DNA of 64,000 nucleotides from JAEUMG01 sp046349315 (GCA_046349315.1 JAXMCQ010000020.1:47597-111596), one strand, 5' to 3'; shown: positions 34,861 to 43,734, counted from the first letter of the stretch. Notes: a model not told the origin generated them from the letters alone. Numbers and translations: made by a program.

Positions 34861-35209
34861 GTCTGAGCCAAATCCTACCCGGCGCAGAAAACACCGGGTG
34901 TCGAGCAGTCATTGTGATGTCATGACTTCATCGTCCTGACAGGTCGCTGACGTACCCAAAAGATACGGCAAAACTGACAGCAACAGTGTGGCGGAAGTTG
35001 TAAGGGCTTCTAGGCTTGAGGCCCGGCGGTTTTTGAACCCACCTCGCGAAGCATGACCAAATTCATACCAATAGCTGCGCAGTCGGTCAAGGATTTTTTC
35101 GCGATTTTATCACTTTTTTCTTATCCCCTTGAAGATACGAGGATATTTCGAACGCCAAATCGGCGTTCGCAAAATTCGTCCGTGTACAAACGTTTTTTCT
35201 AAAACGCGA
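34861..35209. other. Non-coding stretch between infC and the two-component operon
   Basis: 349 bp with no convincing gene. It holds a GTCAG direct repeat (34936-34951), a small hairpin ACCCGG/CCGGGT (34877-34899) in the PepSY leader, and a perfect hairpin CGAACGCC/GGCGTTCG (35149-35169) about 40 bp after the infC stop that may end infC transcription, though no T-run follows it. The part 35095-35150 is AT-rich. Confidence 0.5.
34936..34951 (-). promoter_or_regulatory. Candidate OmpR-family direct-repeat site (GTCAG-N6-GTCAG)
   Basis: Two GTCAG half-sites 11 bp apart on the minus strand, about 76-91 bp before the PepSY gene ATG; a third GTCAG lies at 34974-34978. The 11-bp period is that expected for tandem OmpR/PhoB-class binding, so the site may serve autoregulation by the FeuP-like regulator. 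Confidence 0.45.
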
Positions 35210-35767
35210 TTATTTCGGGGAAAGGACCATGACGATCTGCCGGCCCTCGAAACGAGGCTCGGATTCGACCTTGGCGATCTCAACCGTGTCGCTTTTCACC
35301 CGGTTCAGCAGCTTATGGCCGAGTTCCTGATGCGCCATTTCGCGGCCGCGGAAGCGCAAGGTGATTTTCACCTTGTCACCTTCTTCAAAGAACCGCTTCA
35401 CGGCGCGCAGCTTCACGTCGTAGTCATGATCGTCGATCATCGGGCGCATCTTGATCTCCTTGATCTCGATGACCTTCTGCTTCTTGCGCGCCTCGGCGGC
35501 CTTTTTCTGTTCCTGGAATTTGAACTTGCCGTAATCGAGGATCTTGGCGACCGGCGGCTTGGCGTCAGGCGAAATCTCAACCAAATCGAGACCGGCCTCT
35601 TCGGCCATGTAAAGCGCCTGGCGGGTCGGCATCACGCCTCGGTTTTCGCCTTCCGCGTCGATCAAACGCACTTCACGTGCTTCAATCCGGTTGTTGATCC
35701 TGTGATCTTCCTCTTTCGGCGTGGGCTGCGCACTGCGGTTTACGGGCCGCCTCGGGGGTATGCTCAA
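35210..35767 (-). CDS. infC: Translation initiation factor IF-3
   Basis: About 185 residues. IF3-N (RINNRIEAREVRLIDAEGEN...AGLDLVEISPDAKPPV), the KFKFQEQKK linker and IF3-C (KRFFEEGDKVKITLRFRGREM) are complete. No ATG exists at the expected place. TTG 35767 has GGAG 11 bases upstream, and ATA 35761 follows; infC commonly uses rare starts to autoregulate. It ensures correct start-codon choice on the 30S subunit. It is separated from rpmI by a two-component operon. Confidence 0.93.
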   Translation of the reverse strand: MSIPPRRPVNRSAQPTPKEEDHRINNRIEAREVRLIDAEGENRGVMPTRQALYMAEEAGLDLVEISPDAKPPVAKILDYGKFKFQEQKKAAEARKKQKVIEIKEIKMRPMIDDHDYDVKLRAVKRFFEEGDKVKITLRFRGREMAHQELGHKLLNRVKSDTVEIAKVESEPRFEGRQIVMVLSPK

Positions 35768-35892
35768 GAGTGATGTCTCTCCTTCATGGCTCGTGCGGGT
35801 CTGACCGGTAAGCCGGTCGCCGCGCATCGGGTCGGGTTGCAAAGCACCGTATAGACCGTGAAGATGGGGATGAAGTCAAGGAGTCAGGGGCT

Positions 35893-37911
35893 TTGCGCGA
35901 CCCTCGCTACGATATCCTGTTCCAGCCGGTACGGATTGGGCCGGTGACGGCGCCGAATCGCTTCTACCAGGTGCCGCACTGCACCGGCATGGGCTATCTG
36001 CGGCCACATACGCTTGCTGCCATGCGCGAAATAAAGGCGGAAGGCGGCTGGGGCGTCGTTAATACTGAATACTGCTCGATCGACCCGACTTCGGACGACA
36101 CGCCTCATCCGCATGCAAGCCTATGGGACGAAGGCGATGTTCGCAACATGGCTGTCCTCACCGACGGCATCCACCGGCACGGGGCGCTCGCCGGCGTCGA
36201 GCTTTGGCACGGCGGATTACGGCCGGCGAATGGTTTATCACGGCGGACGGGTGTAGCGCCGGTCAGCCTGCCGGTTCAGGTCGATCCTTGGCAGACGAAA
36301 GCGATGGATCGCGCCGACATTCGCGATTACCGCGTCTCCCATCGCGCCGCGGCCCTGCGTGCCCGCGCCGCGGGCTTCGACATCGTCTATGTCTATGCGG
36401 CCCATGCTTACCTCCTCGCCCAATTACTCGATCCCAAGCTCAATCAGCGTACGGATGAGTATGGCGGATCGATCGTCAATCGGTCGCGACTCGTGCGCGA
36501 AGTCTTGGCCGAGACGCGCGATGCGATCGGCGAGACCTGCGCGATCGCGATCCGCATCGAAGTCGATGACGAGGCGGGGCCGTCCGAGGATCGCCTCGCC
36601 CTCCTCGACATGCTGAAGGACGAGGCCGATCTCTTCGACGTGACGATCTGCGATTACAGCCAGGAGATGGGCGTTTCGCGCTTCATCAAGGAAGCCTCGC
36701 TCGCCGAGCATATCAAGCATGTGCGCACAATCGTGAAGAAGCCGGTGGTCAGTGTCGGCCGCTTTACTAGTCCCGATACCATGGTGGCGCAGATCAGGCA
36801 GGGGATCGTCGATCTTATCGGCGCGGCGCGCCCCTCGATCGCCGACCCTTTCCTGCCGCGCAAGATTCGCGAAGGCCGCAGCGACGACATCCGCGAATGC
36901 ATCGGCTGCAATATTTGCTACTCGGGCGATGGCCGCGGCGTACCGATCCGCTGCACGCAAAATCCCACCATGGGCGAGGAATGGCGGCGCGGCTGGCACC
37001 CCGAGAATGTCAAGCCGGCGCCCGGTCGCGAGGCCGCCTTGGTGGTCGGCGCCGGGCCGGCCGGCCTCGAAGCGGCGCTGACGCTTGCCCGGCGCGGCTA
37101 CACCGTGACGCTCGCCGAAGCGTCAGGGGAACTTGGCGGCCGTGTATCACGCGAATGCCGCCTGCCGGGCCTCTCCGAATGGGGACGGGTACGCGACTGG
37201 CGTGTTCATCAACTCGGCAAGCTCGCCAATGTTGCAATCTATCGCGGCAGCGCGATGAGTGCCGACGACATTCGCGGCTTTGGTGCGGCTCATGTGCTGA
37301 TCGCCACCGGCAGCCGATGGCGCAAGGACGGGCGCGGCCGCGGTCAGGTCACATCCGTCGCGAGTTTTGCCGACGCACGCGTCTTCTCGCCTGATGACAT
37401 CATGGACGGCTTGCGGCCCGAAGGCCCGGTCATAGTCTATGATGATGATCGCTATTACATGGCAAGCGTCATCGCCGAGCTTCTCGCGAAAGAAGGCCGG
37501 ACCGTGACCTATATCACGACCGAAGGCATCGTCGCCTGGTGGTCGCGCAATACTGCCGAACAAACGCGCACGCATATGCGGCTCGCCGAACTCGGCGTGC
37601 ACATCATCGTCAATCGCGCGGTGACCGGCCTCGATGCAAAAGGCGTTCAAACTGCCTGCATCTACACAAACGCCGTGGCGCACACCGATTGCGGCGGCCT
37701 GGTTCTCGTCACTTCGCGCGAACCCAACGACGCGCTCTATCATGCGCTCAAGGACGATCCCGCCTTCGCGAGCGTCAGCGCCATCGGCGACTGCCGCGCG
37801 CCCGGCATCATCGCGCAGGCCGTTTATGCGGGTCACGAGGCCGGGCGCCTGCTCGGCGCCGATGAAGCGGATCGCCAATTCCGGCGCGATCGCGTGTTGA
37901 TCGGGGCTTAG
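35893..37911 (+). CDS. Trimethylamine-dehydrogenase-like flavoprotein (FMN, 4Fe-4S, Rossmann domains)
   Basis: 672 residues from TTG 35893 (AGGGG upstream); the start MRDPRYDILFQP matches the TMADH N-terminus. The TIM barrel has Cys30 (NRFYQVPHC), the residue that links FMN covalently in TMADH, Tyr60 (NTEYCSI), and Tyr168/His171 (YAAHAY). The 4Fe-4S cysteines are 336, 339, 342 and 354. C-terminal ADP-binding domains follow (VVGAGPAGLEAAL). From my memory of the family, the two Trp residues that with Tyr60 cage trimethylammonium are not retained, and a short loop replaces one of them. It likely oxidises a different amine or related substrate and passes electrons to an electron-transfer flavoprotein. 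Confidence 0.85.
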   Translation: MRDPRYDILFQPVRIGPVTAPNRFYQVPHCTGMGYLRPHTLAAMREIKAEGGWGVVNTEYCSIDPTSDDTPHPHASLWDEGDVRNMAVLTDGIHRHGALAGVELWHGGLRPANGLSRRTGVAPVSLPVQVDPWQTKAMDRADIRDYRVSHRAAALRARAAGFDIVYVYAAHAYLLAQLLDPKLNQRTDEYGGSIVNRSRLVREVLAETRDAIGETCAIAIRIEVDDEAGPSEDRLALLDMLKDEADLFDVTICDYSQEMGVSRFIKEASLAEHIKHVRTIVKKPVVSVGRFTSPDTMVAQIRQGIVDLIGAARPSIADPFLPRKIREGRSDDIRECIGCNICYSGDGRGVPIRCTQNPTMGEEWRRGWHPENVKPAPGREAALVVGAGPAGLEAALTLARRGYTVTLAEASGELGGRVSRECRLPGLSEWGRVRDWRVHQLGKLANVAIYRGSAMSADDIRGFGAAHVLIATGSRWRKDGRGRGQVTSVASFADARVFSPDDIMDGLRPEGPVIVYDDDRYYMASVIAELLAKEGRTVTYITTEGIVAWWSRNTAEQTRTHMRLAELGVHIIVNRAVTGLDAKGVQTACIYTNAVAHTDCGGLVLVTSREPNDALYHALKDDPAFASVSAIGDCRAPGIIAQAVYAGHEAGRLLGADEADRQFRRDRVLIGA

Positions 37912-38700
37912 ATGCGCGAGCCATTATTCACCACCTCGCCGGCCGGCCTCTCGCTTGCCTATCTCGAGGATGGCGCCACCGATGACAGCAAGCGCTGCGG
38001 CTTTTTCTGGCTCGGCGGCTTCAAATCCGACATGACCGGCAGCAAGGCCGAGGCGCTCGCCACCGCCGCGATCGAGATGGAGCGGCCGTGCTTGCGCTTT
38101 GATTATACCGGCCACGGCCGTTCGGAAGGCATGTTCACCGACTGCACAATCTCCGACTGGCTTGCCGAGGCCGTGCACATGTTCCGCAATCACACGAGCG
38201 GGCCCCGCATCGTCATCGGCTCGAGCATGGGAGGCTGGCTAGCACTTCTGCTACTGCGCGCGCTTGGCGAAGAGGCGGCGCGCGTCCATGGCATCATCCT
38301 CATCGCGCCCGCCGCCGACATGACGCGTGCCTTGATGTGGGATGCGTTTACGGCGGAAGCCCGTGCAATCATCGAGCGCGACGGCGTTTGGCATCGCCCC
38401 AGCAGTTATGGCGAACCCTATCCGATCACCAAGCGGCTCATCGAAGACGGGCGCCAGCATCTCATCTTGCAGCAACGCCAGCGCATCGCCTGTCCGGTGC
38501 GCATTCTTCACGGCGATCGCGACAAGGATGTGCCGTGGATTCACGGCAAGCGGCTCTTCGACACGATCGACGGCGAGGATGTGCGCTTCGTCCTGATAAA
38601 GGGCGGCGATCACCGCTTGTCGACAGAGCGCGACCTGTTCCTCTTGCAGGATCTCGCCAATGAGCTCGCCGAAGATAGCGACCGGGCGCGCGCTTTGTAG
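37912..38700 (+). CDS. Alpha/beta hydrolase
   Basis: 262 residues with a catalytic triad of Ser105 (GSSMGGW), Asp204 (HGDRDKDVP) and His234 (GGDHRLS), a fold close to ABHD10/BAAT-like esterases or thioesterases. No signal peptide. The ATG follows the TMADH-like gene stop directly (TAGATG), so the two are translationally coupled and probably act in one pathway. The substrate is unknown. Confidence 0.9.
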   Translation: MREPLFTTSPAGLSLAYLEDGATDDSKRCGFFWLGGFKSDMTGSKAEALATAAIEMERPCLRFDYTGHGRSEGMFTDCTISDWLAEAVHMFRNHTSGPRIVIGSSMGGWLALLLLRALGEEAARVHGIILIAPAADMTRALMWDAFTAEARAIIERDGVWHRPSSYGEPYPITKRLIEDGRQHLILQQRQRIACPVRILHGDRDKDVPWIHGKRLFDTIDGEDVRFVLIKGGDHRLSTERDLFLLQDLANELAEDSDRARAL

Positions 38701-38702
38701 CT

Positions 38703-39038
38703 ATGGCGCAGTATCTCTATCGCTTGAGTCTTACCCGCCCCGCCCTCCTGACAGAAGGCCCGACCGCGGCCGAGCAGGCAACGCTTGGACGCCATCTTTC
38801 CTATCTCGAGGAGCTCAAATCGCGCGGATCTCTCATTCTTGCCGGACGAACCTTGACGACGGGCCTGGAGACCTTCGGCATCGCAATCTATGAAGCAGCC
38901 GATGAGACGGAAGCGCGTTCGATCATGAATGCCGACCCCGCGGTCGCCGAAGGCGTCATGACCGCGGAACTCTTCCCCTATCGCGTGGCGGTAGCGCGCG
39001 ACGACTCGTTGAGCAATGCCCGCAAACCTTCGCGATAG
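38703..39038 (+). CDS. YciI family protein
   Basis: 111 residues with a YCII ferredoxin-like fold: QYLYRLSLTRP, then RHLSYLEELKSRGSLILAGR, and NADPAVAEGVMTAELFPYRV. YciI proteins may be small enzymes or act as domains of unclear function. Starts 2 bp after the hydrolase stop, so the third gene of this operon. Its last 61 bp overlap the end of the convergent epimerase-like gene. Confidence 0.85.
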   Translation: MAQYLYRLSLTRPALLTEGPTAAEQATLGRHLSYLEELKSRGSLILAGRTLTTGLETFGIAIYEAADETEARSIMNADPAVAEGVMTAELFPYRVAVARDDSLSNARKPSR

Positions 39039-39826
39039 GTGGGATAGAGCAGTCGGTAGCCAAGCTCCTCCTTGATCCGCCGGTTCGCGACACGCTTCGA
39101 TTCCGCATAGAAACTGCGCGCCATGGGCGAGAGCGCGGCACCGGCAAAGGGAATTTCCGGGGGCGGTGTCATGCCCAGCAATTCGGCAGCGAAGGCCACG
39201 ACGTCCTGCGGCGGCGCCGGCTCGTCATCGCAGACATTGTAAGCCCGGCCCGGATTCGGCTTTGCGATCGAGGCTGCGAGGACGCCGGCGATGTCATCGA
39301 CATGGATGCGGCTGAAGACCTGGCCCGGCTTTATGATGCGCTTTGCCGTTCCATCGAGCATCGAGACGAGCTGATTGCGGCCCGGCCCGTAAATTCCGGC
39401 AAGGCGAAAAAGCTGCGCATCGCAGAGATCAAGCCACGCCCGCTCAGCCTCGAGACGACGCTGCCCGCGCTCGGTCGAAGGTATGAGCGGCGTATCTTCA
39501 TCCACCCAATCGCCGCCGCGATCACCATAGACACCCGTCGTCGAGAGATAGCCGACCCACTCGAAGCGGTGTCGCCTCAGGACATCGCGATGAGAGGTGA
39601 TCACAGGGTCGCCACCTTCACCTGGTGGAACAGAAAGCAGGAGATGCGTAACACCATCAAGTGCCGTTTCGGGAATGGGCGTGCTGCCATCGAAGCGCCA
39701 GAGCGTCACGCCTTCGAGGGCAGCACCGTCGCGATTGGTTCCGCTGATCTGCCAGCCCTGCGGCTTAAGGCGCCTTATCAAGGCTTGCGCGGAAAAGCCA
39801 AGGCCGAAGCAGAAGAGATGCGGCAT
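38978..39826 (-). CDS. NAD(P)-dependent epimerase/dehydratase-like (extended SDR) protein
   Basis: 282 residues from the ATG at 39826, which lies 2 bp after the queG stop; the longer frame runs inside queG. The Rossmann motif is FCFGLGFSAQAL, then YLSTTGVYGDRGGDWVDE and a tail with ELGYRLLYPTYREGLRAL. The Y-x-x-x-K pair is not obvious, so it may bind NAD(P) without classic SDR catalysis. Similar to the YeeZ-like group. Co-transcribed with queG. Confidence 0.85.
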   Translation of the reverse strand: MPHLFCFGLGFSAQALIRRLKPQGWQISGTNRDGAALEGVTLWRFDGSTPIPETALDGVTHLLLSVPPGEGGDPVITSHRDVLRRHRFEWVGYLSTTGVYGDRGGDWVDEDTPLIPSTERGQRRLEAERAWLDLCDAQLFRLAGIYGPGRNQLVSMLDGTAKRIIKPGQVFSRIHVDDIAGVLAASIAKPNPGRAYNVCDDEPAPPQDVVAFAAELLGMTPPPEIPFAGAALSPMARSFYAESKRVANRRIKEELGYRLLYPTYREGLRALLNESSRATATR

Positions 39827-39827
39827 G

Positions 39828-40940
39828 TCAGGTCTGCTCCCATTCGGCACGCACGGCCGCGTCATCTTCGCGCGCCAAGTGGTTCTGTCGCAGAACCGCG
39901 AAGGCCGTTGGCGCAGCAAGTCGCGACAAGGCCCAGACCGCCATGGCGCGTACGAGCGTCGATGCATCATCGAGCAAGCGCTCGGCTTCGGCCTGCAATC
40001 GCACATCGCTCGAATTGCCAATCGCGATCAAGACATTGCGGATGAAACGATCGCGCCCGGTGCGTTTCACCGGCGAACCCGAAAAGAATTTCCGAAAACT
40101 CGCATCGTCGAGATGCGCAAGTTCGGCAAGCTTTGGTGCGACAAGATCGGCACGCGCGGCGAGTTTTGATTCGCGGCCGAGTTCCGCAAATTTATTCCAG
40201 GGGCAAACCGCCAGACAATCATCGCAGCCGTAAATGCGATTGCCCATGGCCTCGCGGAATTCACGCGCAATGTGTCCCTTGTGCTCGATGGTGAGATAGG
40301 AAATGCAGCGGCGCGCATCGAGCTGGTAGGGCGCGGGAAAGGCCTTCGTCGGGCAGGCGTCGAGACAAGCGCGACAGGACCCACAATGGTCGCTCTCCGC
40401 CGGGTCCGCCACGAGGTCTGCCGTTGTGAGTATCGCACCGATGAAAAACCATGAACCCAATTCGCGCGACAGAAGATTGGTATGCTTGCCCTGCCAGCCC
40501 AGTCCTGCCTTCGCCGCAAGCGGCTTCTCCATCAACGGCGCGGTATCGACAAAGACCTTCACTTCGGCGCCACTGCGCTTTGCGAACCAGGCTGCGAGCA
40601 GTTTCAGCTTTCCCTTGATCACGTCGTGATAGTCGCGCCCCAAGGCATAGAGCGAGATCACGCCGCTATCGGTCTGGCGAAGCCGCGCCATGGGATCGAG
40701 ATCCTGCCCGTAATTCATCGCCAGCATGACGGCGCTGCGGGCCTGAGGCCACATCGCCATGGGATCGCTGCGGCGATCGAGCGTCGATGCAAGCCAGTCC
40801 ATATCGCCTTCGCGGCCAGCATCGATGAACTCACGCAGGCGCGCGCCGGCCGTCCAATCGCCATCGAGGCTGGCAATGCGGCAGGCCGCAAAGCCGAGCT
40901 TTCGCGCCTCGTTGGCGATTTCGGTTTCGAGCGAGGTCAT
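39828..40940 (-). CDS. queG: Epoxyqueuosine reductase QueG
   Basis: 370 residues. Two 4Fe-4S motifs are present: CGSCRACLDACP and CDDCLAVCPWNKF, with the cobalamin-binding domain before them (YGQDLDPMARL, GLGWQGKHTNLLSRELGSWFF) and HEAT-like C-terminal helices. It carries out the last step of queuosine synthesis, reducing epoxyqueuosine in tRNA. Upstream GST gene is 20 bp away on the same strand. Confidence 0.96.
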   Translation of the reverse strand: MTSLETEIANEARKLGFAACRIASLDGDWTAGARLREFIDAGREGDMDWLASTLDRRSDPMAMWPQARSAVMLAMNYGQDLDPMARLRQTDSGVISLYALGRDYHDVIKGKLKLLAAWFAKRSGAEVKVFVDTAPLMEKPLAAKAGLGWQGKHTNLLSRELGSWFFIGAILTTADLVADPAESDHCGSCRACLDACPTKAFPAPYQLDARRCISYLTIEHKGHIAREFREAMGNRIYGCDDCLAVCPWNKFAELGRESKLAARADLVAPKLAELAHLDDASFRKFFSGSPVKRTGRDRFIRNVLIAIGNSSDVRLQAEAERLLDDASTLVRAMAVWALSRLAAPTAFAVLRQNHLAREDDAAVRAEWEQT

Positions 40941-40960
40941 CGCCCAAGGTCTAGCAGATT

Positions 40961-41644
40961 TCAGAAATCGAGGTCCGCATAGGCAGCGGAAACCGAAATG
41001 CCGCGTATGTTGTCAGCAAGCAAGGGTCGGAAGGACGGTCTGGATTTCAGGCGCTGGTACCAGCCCTTGACGGGTGCGAACTCGGCCCAGGGCACATCGC
41101 CCAGATAATCTAGGCATGACAGATGCGCCGCGGCAGCAAGATCAGCGGTGGACATGTCGTCGCCCGCCAGCCAGCGCCGCCGGTCAATTAGCGCGCTCAC
41201 GTATTCGAGGTGCGCGCGCAAGCGGCTGAGCCCGGAGCGCACGCGATTCATGTCGGGCGAGCCGCCGCCCGAATCGCGTGGCAGGAAGCGGCGAATGGCT
41301 TTCTCGGTCAGGACGGGCTCTGAAACCTCGGCATAGAACTTGGTGTCGAACCAGCCGGTGAGGCGGCGGATCTCGGCGCGCTGCAAGGGCGTGCCGGGGA
41401 TGAGCGACGGCCGGTCCTCGCGCGTCTCTTCGAGATATTCGCCGACCGCCTCGATACCGCTCAAGGGTTCGCCGGCGTCGGTGACAAAAACGGGCACCGC
41501 GCCCGCCGCATTCAATCCGTAGAGCGCGGGATCGGGTTCCCAGGGCTTCTGTTCAACGAGTTCGAAACCCAGGCCATATTCGGCAAGGGCGAGGCGGAGC
41601 CTGCGGCTCAAGGGATCGAGGGAAAAATGGTAGAGTTTTGGCAT
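40961..41644 (-). CDS. Glutathione S-transferase
   Basis: 227 residues. A thioredoxin-like N-terminal domain (LYHFSLDPLSRRLRLALAEYGL...AGAVPVFV) with the cis-Pro, then GIEAVGEYLEE, and an all-helical C-terminal domain (AGDDMSTADLAAAAHLSCLDYLG). Ser5/Ser9-type residues at the N-terminus could serve as the catalytic residue. Role likely detoxification or, by neighbourhood, unspecified. Divergent from uppP. Confidence 0.9.
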   Translation of the reverse strand: MPKLYHFSLDPLSRRLRLALAEYGLGFELVEQKPWEPDPALYGLNAAGAVPVFVTDAGEPLSGIEAVGEYLEETREDRPSLIPGTPLQRAEIRRLTGWFDTKFYAEVSEPVLTEKAIRRFLPRDSGGGSPDMNRVRSGLSRLRAHLEYVSALIDRRRWLAGDDMSTADLAAAAHLSCLDYLGDVPWAEFAPVKGWYQRLKSRPSFRPLLADNIRGISVSAAYADLDF

Positions 41645-41746
41645 TCAGGTCGGAAACAACAAATCCTAAGCAATGGCCAAAGACGCCGCATTGCCGCGCC
41701 TTTTCGCTCCATATAGAAGGCTTGGCCACGGGGCAACAGGCGATTC

Positions 41747-41776
41747 GCGAGGCTAAACCTCGCTCTAGGACAGAGC
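41747..41776 (+). promoter_or_regulatory. Two adjacent small hairpins in the uppP leader
   Basis: GCGAGG-CTAAA-CCTCGC (41747-41763) and GCTCT-AGGAC-AGAGC (41762-41776). The AGGA likely to serve as ribosome site sits in the second loop, 10 bases before the ATG. Could tune translation of uppP; unproven. Confidence 0.3.
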
Positions 41777-41780
41777 ATCC

Positions 41781-42605
41781 ATGCCAATTGAACAGATTGT
41801 CGTCCTGGCCCTGATCCAGGGCATCACTGAATTCCTGCCGATTTCCTCCTCGGGGCACCTGATCCTGGTTCCGCTCCTGACCGGCTGGCCGGACCAAGGG
41901 CTCATGACCGACGTCATGGTTCATATGGGATCCTTCCTAGCGGTCGTCGTCTATTTCTGGCGCGACATCCTCATGCTGATCGGCGGTGTCTTCGATCTGG
42001 TGCGCGGGCGCATGACGCAATGGGGGCGCCTCGCGCTTTTGATCATTGCGGCAACCATTCCGGCCGTGATCTTCGGCCTCGTTCTCGATCATTTCGGCGT
42101 CATGGATGCGGTGCGCGGCATGCCGCAGGTCATTGCCTGGAACGCCATCATCTTCGGGACCTTGATGTATCTCTGCGACCGCTACGGATTGTCGATCCGG
42201 CGCATGGAGGAGATGACGTTTGTGCCGGCGATGATCATTGGTGTCGCGCAAGCGCTTGCCATCATTCCCGGTACCAGCCGGTCTGGCATCACCATGACGG
42301 CAGGGCGCGCCTTGGGCTTCGAGCGGCCGGAAGCGGCGCGGTTTTCGTTCCTGCTTGGCATTCCGGCGATTGCCGGTGCGGGTGTCCAGAAGCTCGGCGG
42401 CGCCTTGGTCGAAGGTCACACCATCTCAGCGGATTCAATTCTGACTGCTGCTCTCACGTTTCTCGTGGCGCTTGCGGCAATCGCCTTCCTCATGCGCATG
42501 GTCCGGCATTACAGCCTGCTGCCCTTCGTCATCTACCGCTGGGTGCTCGGCATCGTGCTGCTGGCGCTGATCTATTCCGGCGTACCGCTCGGCGCGGCGA
42601 GCTGA
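41781..42605 (+). CDS. uppP: Undecaprenyl-diphosphate phosphatase
   Basis: 274 residues, full length, about eight membrane helices. The active-site motifs are LIQGITEFLPISSSGHL and PGTSRSGITMTAGRALG. It recycles the lipid carrier for peptidoglycan and LPS synthesis and gives bacitracin tolerance (BacA). It is divergent from the GST gene and ends 15 bp before the convergent NDUFA9-like gene end. Confidence 0.96.
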   Translation: MPIEQIVVLALIQGITEFLPISSSGHLILVPLLTGWPDQGLMTDVMVHMGSFLAVVVYFWRDILMLIGGVFDLVRGRMTQWGRLALLIIAATIPAVIFGLVLDHFGVMDAVRGMPQVIAWNAIIFGTLMYLCDRYGLSIRRMEEMTFVPAMIIGVAQALAIIPGTSRSGITMTAGRALGFERPEAARFSFLLGIPAIAGAGVQKLGGALVEGHTISADSILTAALTFLVALAAIAFLMRMVRHYSLLPFVIYRWVLGIVLLALIYSGVPLGAAS

Positions 42606-42620
42606 GGTATTTTTCGATTT

Positions 42621-43598
42621 CTAAGCCAGCTTTCCTGGCGCGGTAAACTGGCCGGCCTTGCGATAGCGGTAGAGATAGCTCGGCACGATGCTCTCGATGC
42701 TGCGTGGCACGACCCCCAAGCCTTCAAGCGTGCGGCCTTCGCGCTTGGCCGCCTCGCTCACTACATTGTCGCTTTTCAGAAGCTCGACTTGATCCATGGT
42801 GAGCAAAGGCTTCGGCAGCAATCCCAGCACCGAAGCCTTCATCTTCGCTACCGGCCACGGCATTGGGATGAGCAGGCGCTTGCGCTCGACGGTCGCCAGG
42901 ATGAATTCGAGGACTTCCTTGAAGGTCAATATCTCCGGGCCGCCAAGTTCGAATGTGGTGCCCGAGGCGACGCCCAAATCGACAAGGCGCGCGAAAGCTT
43001 CTGCGACGTCGCCACAATAGACCGGCTGGAATTTTGTGGTGCCGCCGCCGATCAAGGGCAGAGCGGGTGAGAAGCGCGCCATGGCCGCGAAGCGGTTGAA
43101 GAAATCATCCTCCGGCCCGAAAATGATCGACGGCCTGATGATAATGGCACCCGGGAAGTTGGCGCGGGCACGCGCCTCGCCCTCGGCCTTGCTCTTGGCA
43201 TATTCGCTGGCGCTGTCCGGATCGGCACCGAGCGCCGACATCTGGAAGAACAGCTTGGCACCTGAAGCGCGCGCCGCCTTGGCGGAAGCTTCCGCGCCAA
43301 AGACATGGATCGCATCGAAGCTCTGGGCGCCCCCCGAATAGAGCACTCCGGTGAGGTTGATAACCACCGATGCGCCATCACACGCTGCCGCGAGCGAGTC
43401 CGGATAGCGGACATTGGCCTGCACCGGCATGATCTGGCCGGGCGTGCCCAGGGGCTGAACATAACCCGCAAGATCGGGACGCCGGACCGCGACCCGGATG
43501 CGATAGCCGCGTTTGGCGAGGGCCTGAACCACGTGGCGTCCAACGAAGCCCGAGCCGCCGATGATCGTGATGAGTGTTTCCGAAGCCGTGCGAGCCAC
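42621..43598 (-). CDS. NDUFA9-like NAD(P)-binding reductase (complex I accessory type)
   Basis: 325 residues from GTG 43598 (VARTASETLITIIGG); longer starts run into the divergent gene. The Rossmann motif is TIIGGSGFVGRHVVQAL, with YSGGAQSFDAIHV and IIIRPSIIFGPEDDFFN typical of the complex I NDUFA9 subunit family in alphaproteobacteria. It may help assemble or stabilise NADH:quinone oxidoreductase or be a soluble reductase. The start lies 136 bp from the divergent membrane sensor gene. Confidence 0.9.
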   Translation of the reverse strand: MARTASETLITIIGGSGFVGRHVVQALAKRGYRIRVAVRRPDLAGYVQPLGTPGQIMPVQANVRYPDSLAAACDGASVVINLTGVLYSGGAQSFDAIHVFGAEASAKAARASGAKLFFQMSALGADPDSASEYAKSKAEGEARARANFPGAIIIRPSIIFGPEDDFFNRFAAMARFSPALPLIGGGTTKFQPVYCGDVAEAFARLVDLGVASGTTFELGGPEILTFKEVLEFILATVERKRLLIPMPWPVAKMKASVLGLLPKPLLTMDQVELLKSDNVVSEAAKREGRTLEGLGVVPRSIESIVPSYLYRYRKAGQFTAPGKLA

Positions 43599-43734
43599 CT
43601 GGAATGCCCTTTGAGCGCTTGATATAGGCTTGCCTTTTAGCGGCGCGCCCTGGCTTATGCAAAGGGGCATCGCCGCAGTACGCGCCCGTAAAAGCGGCTT
43701 GCCGTTGAGGCGGCACGCGGCAATATGCCCAACC

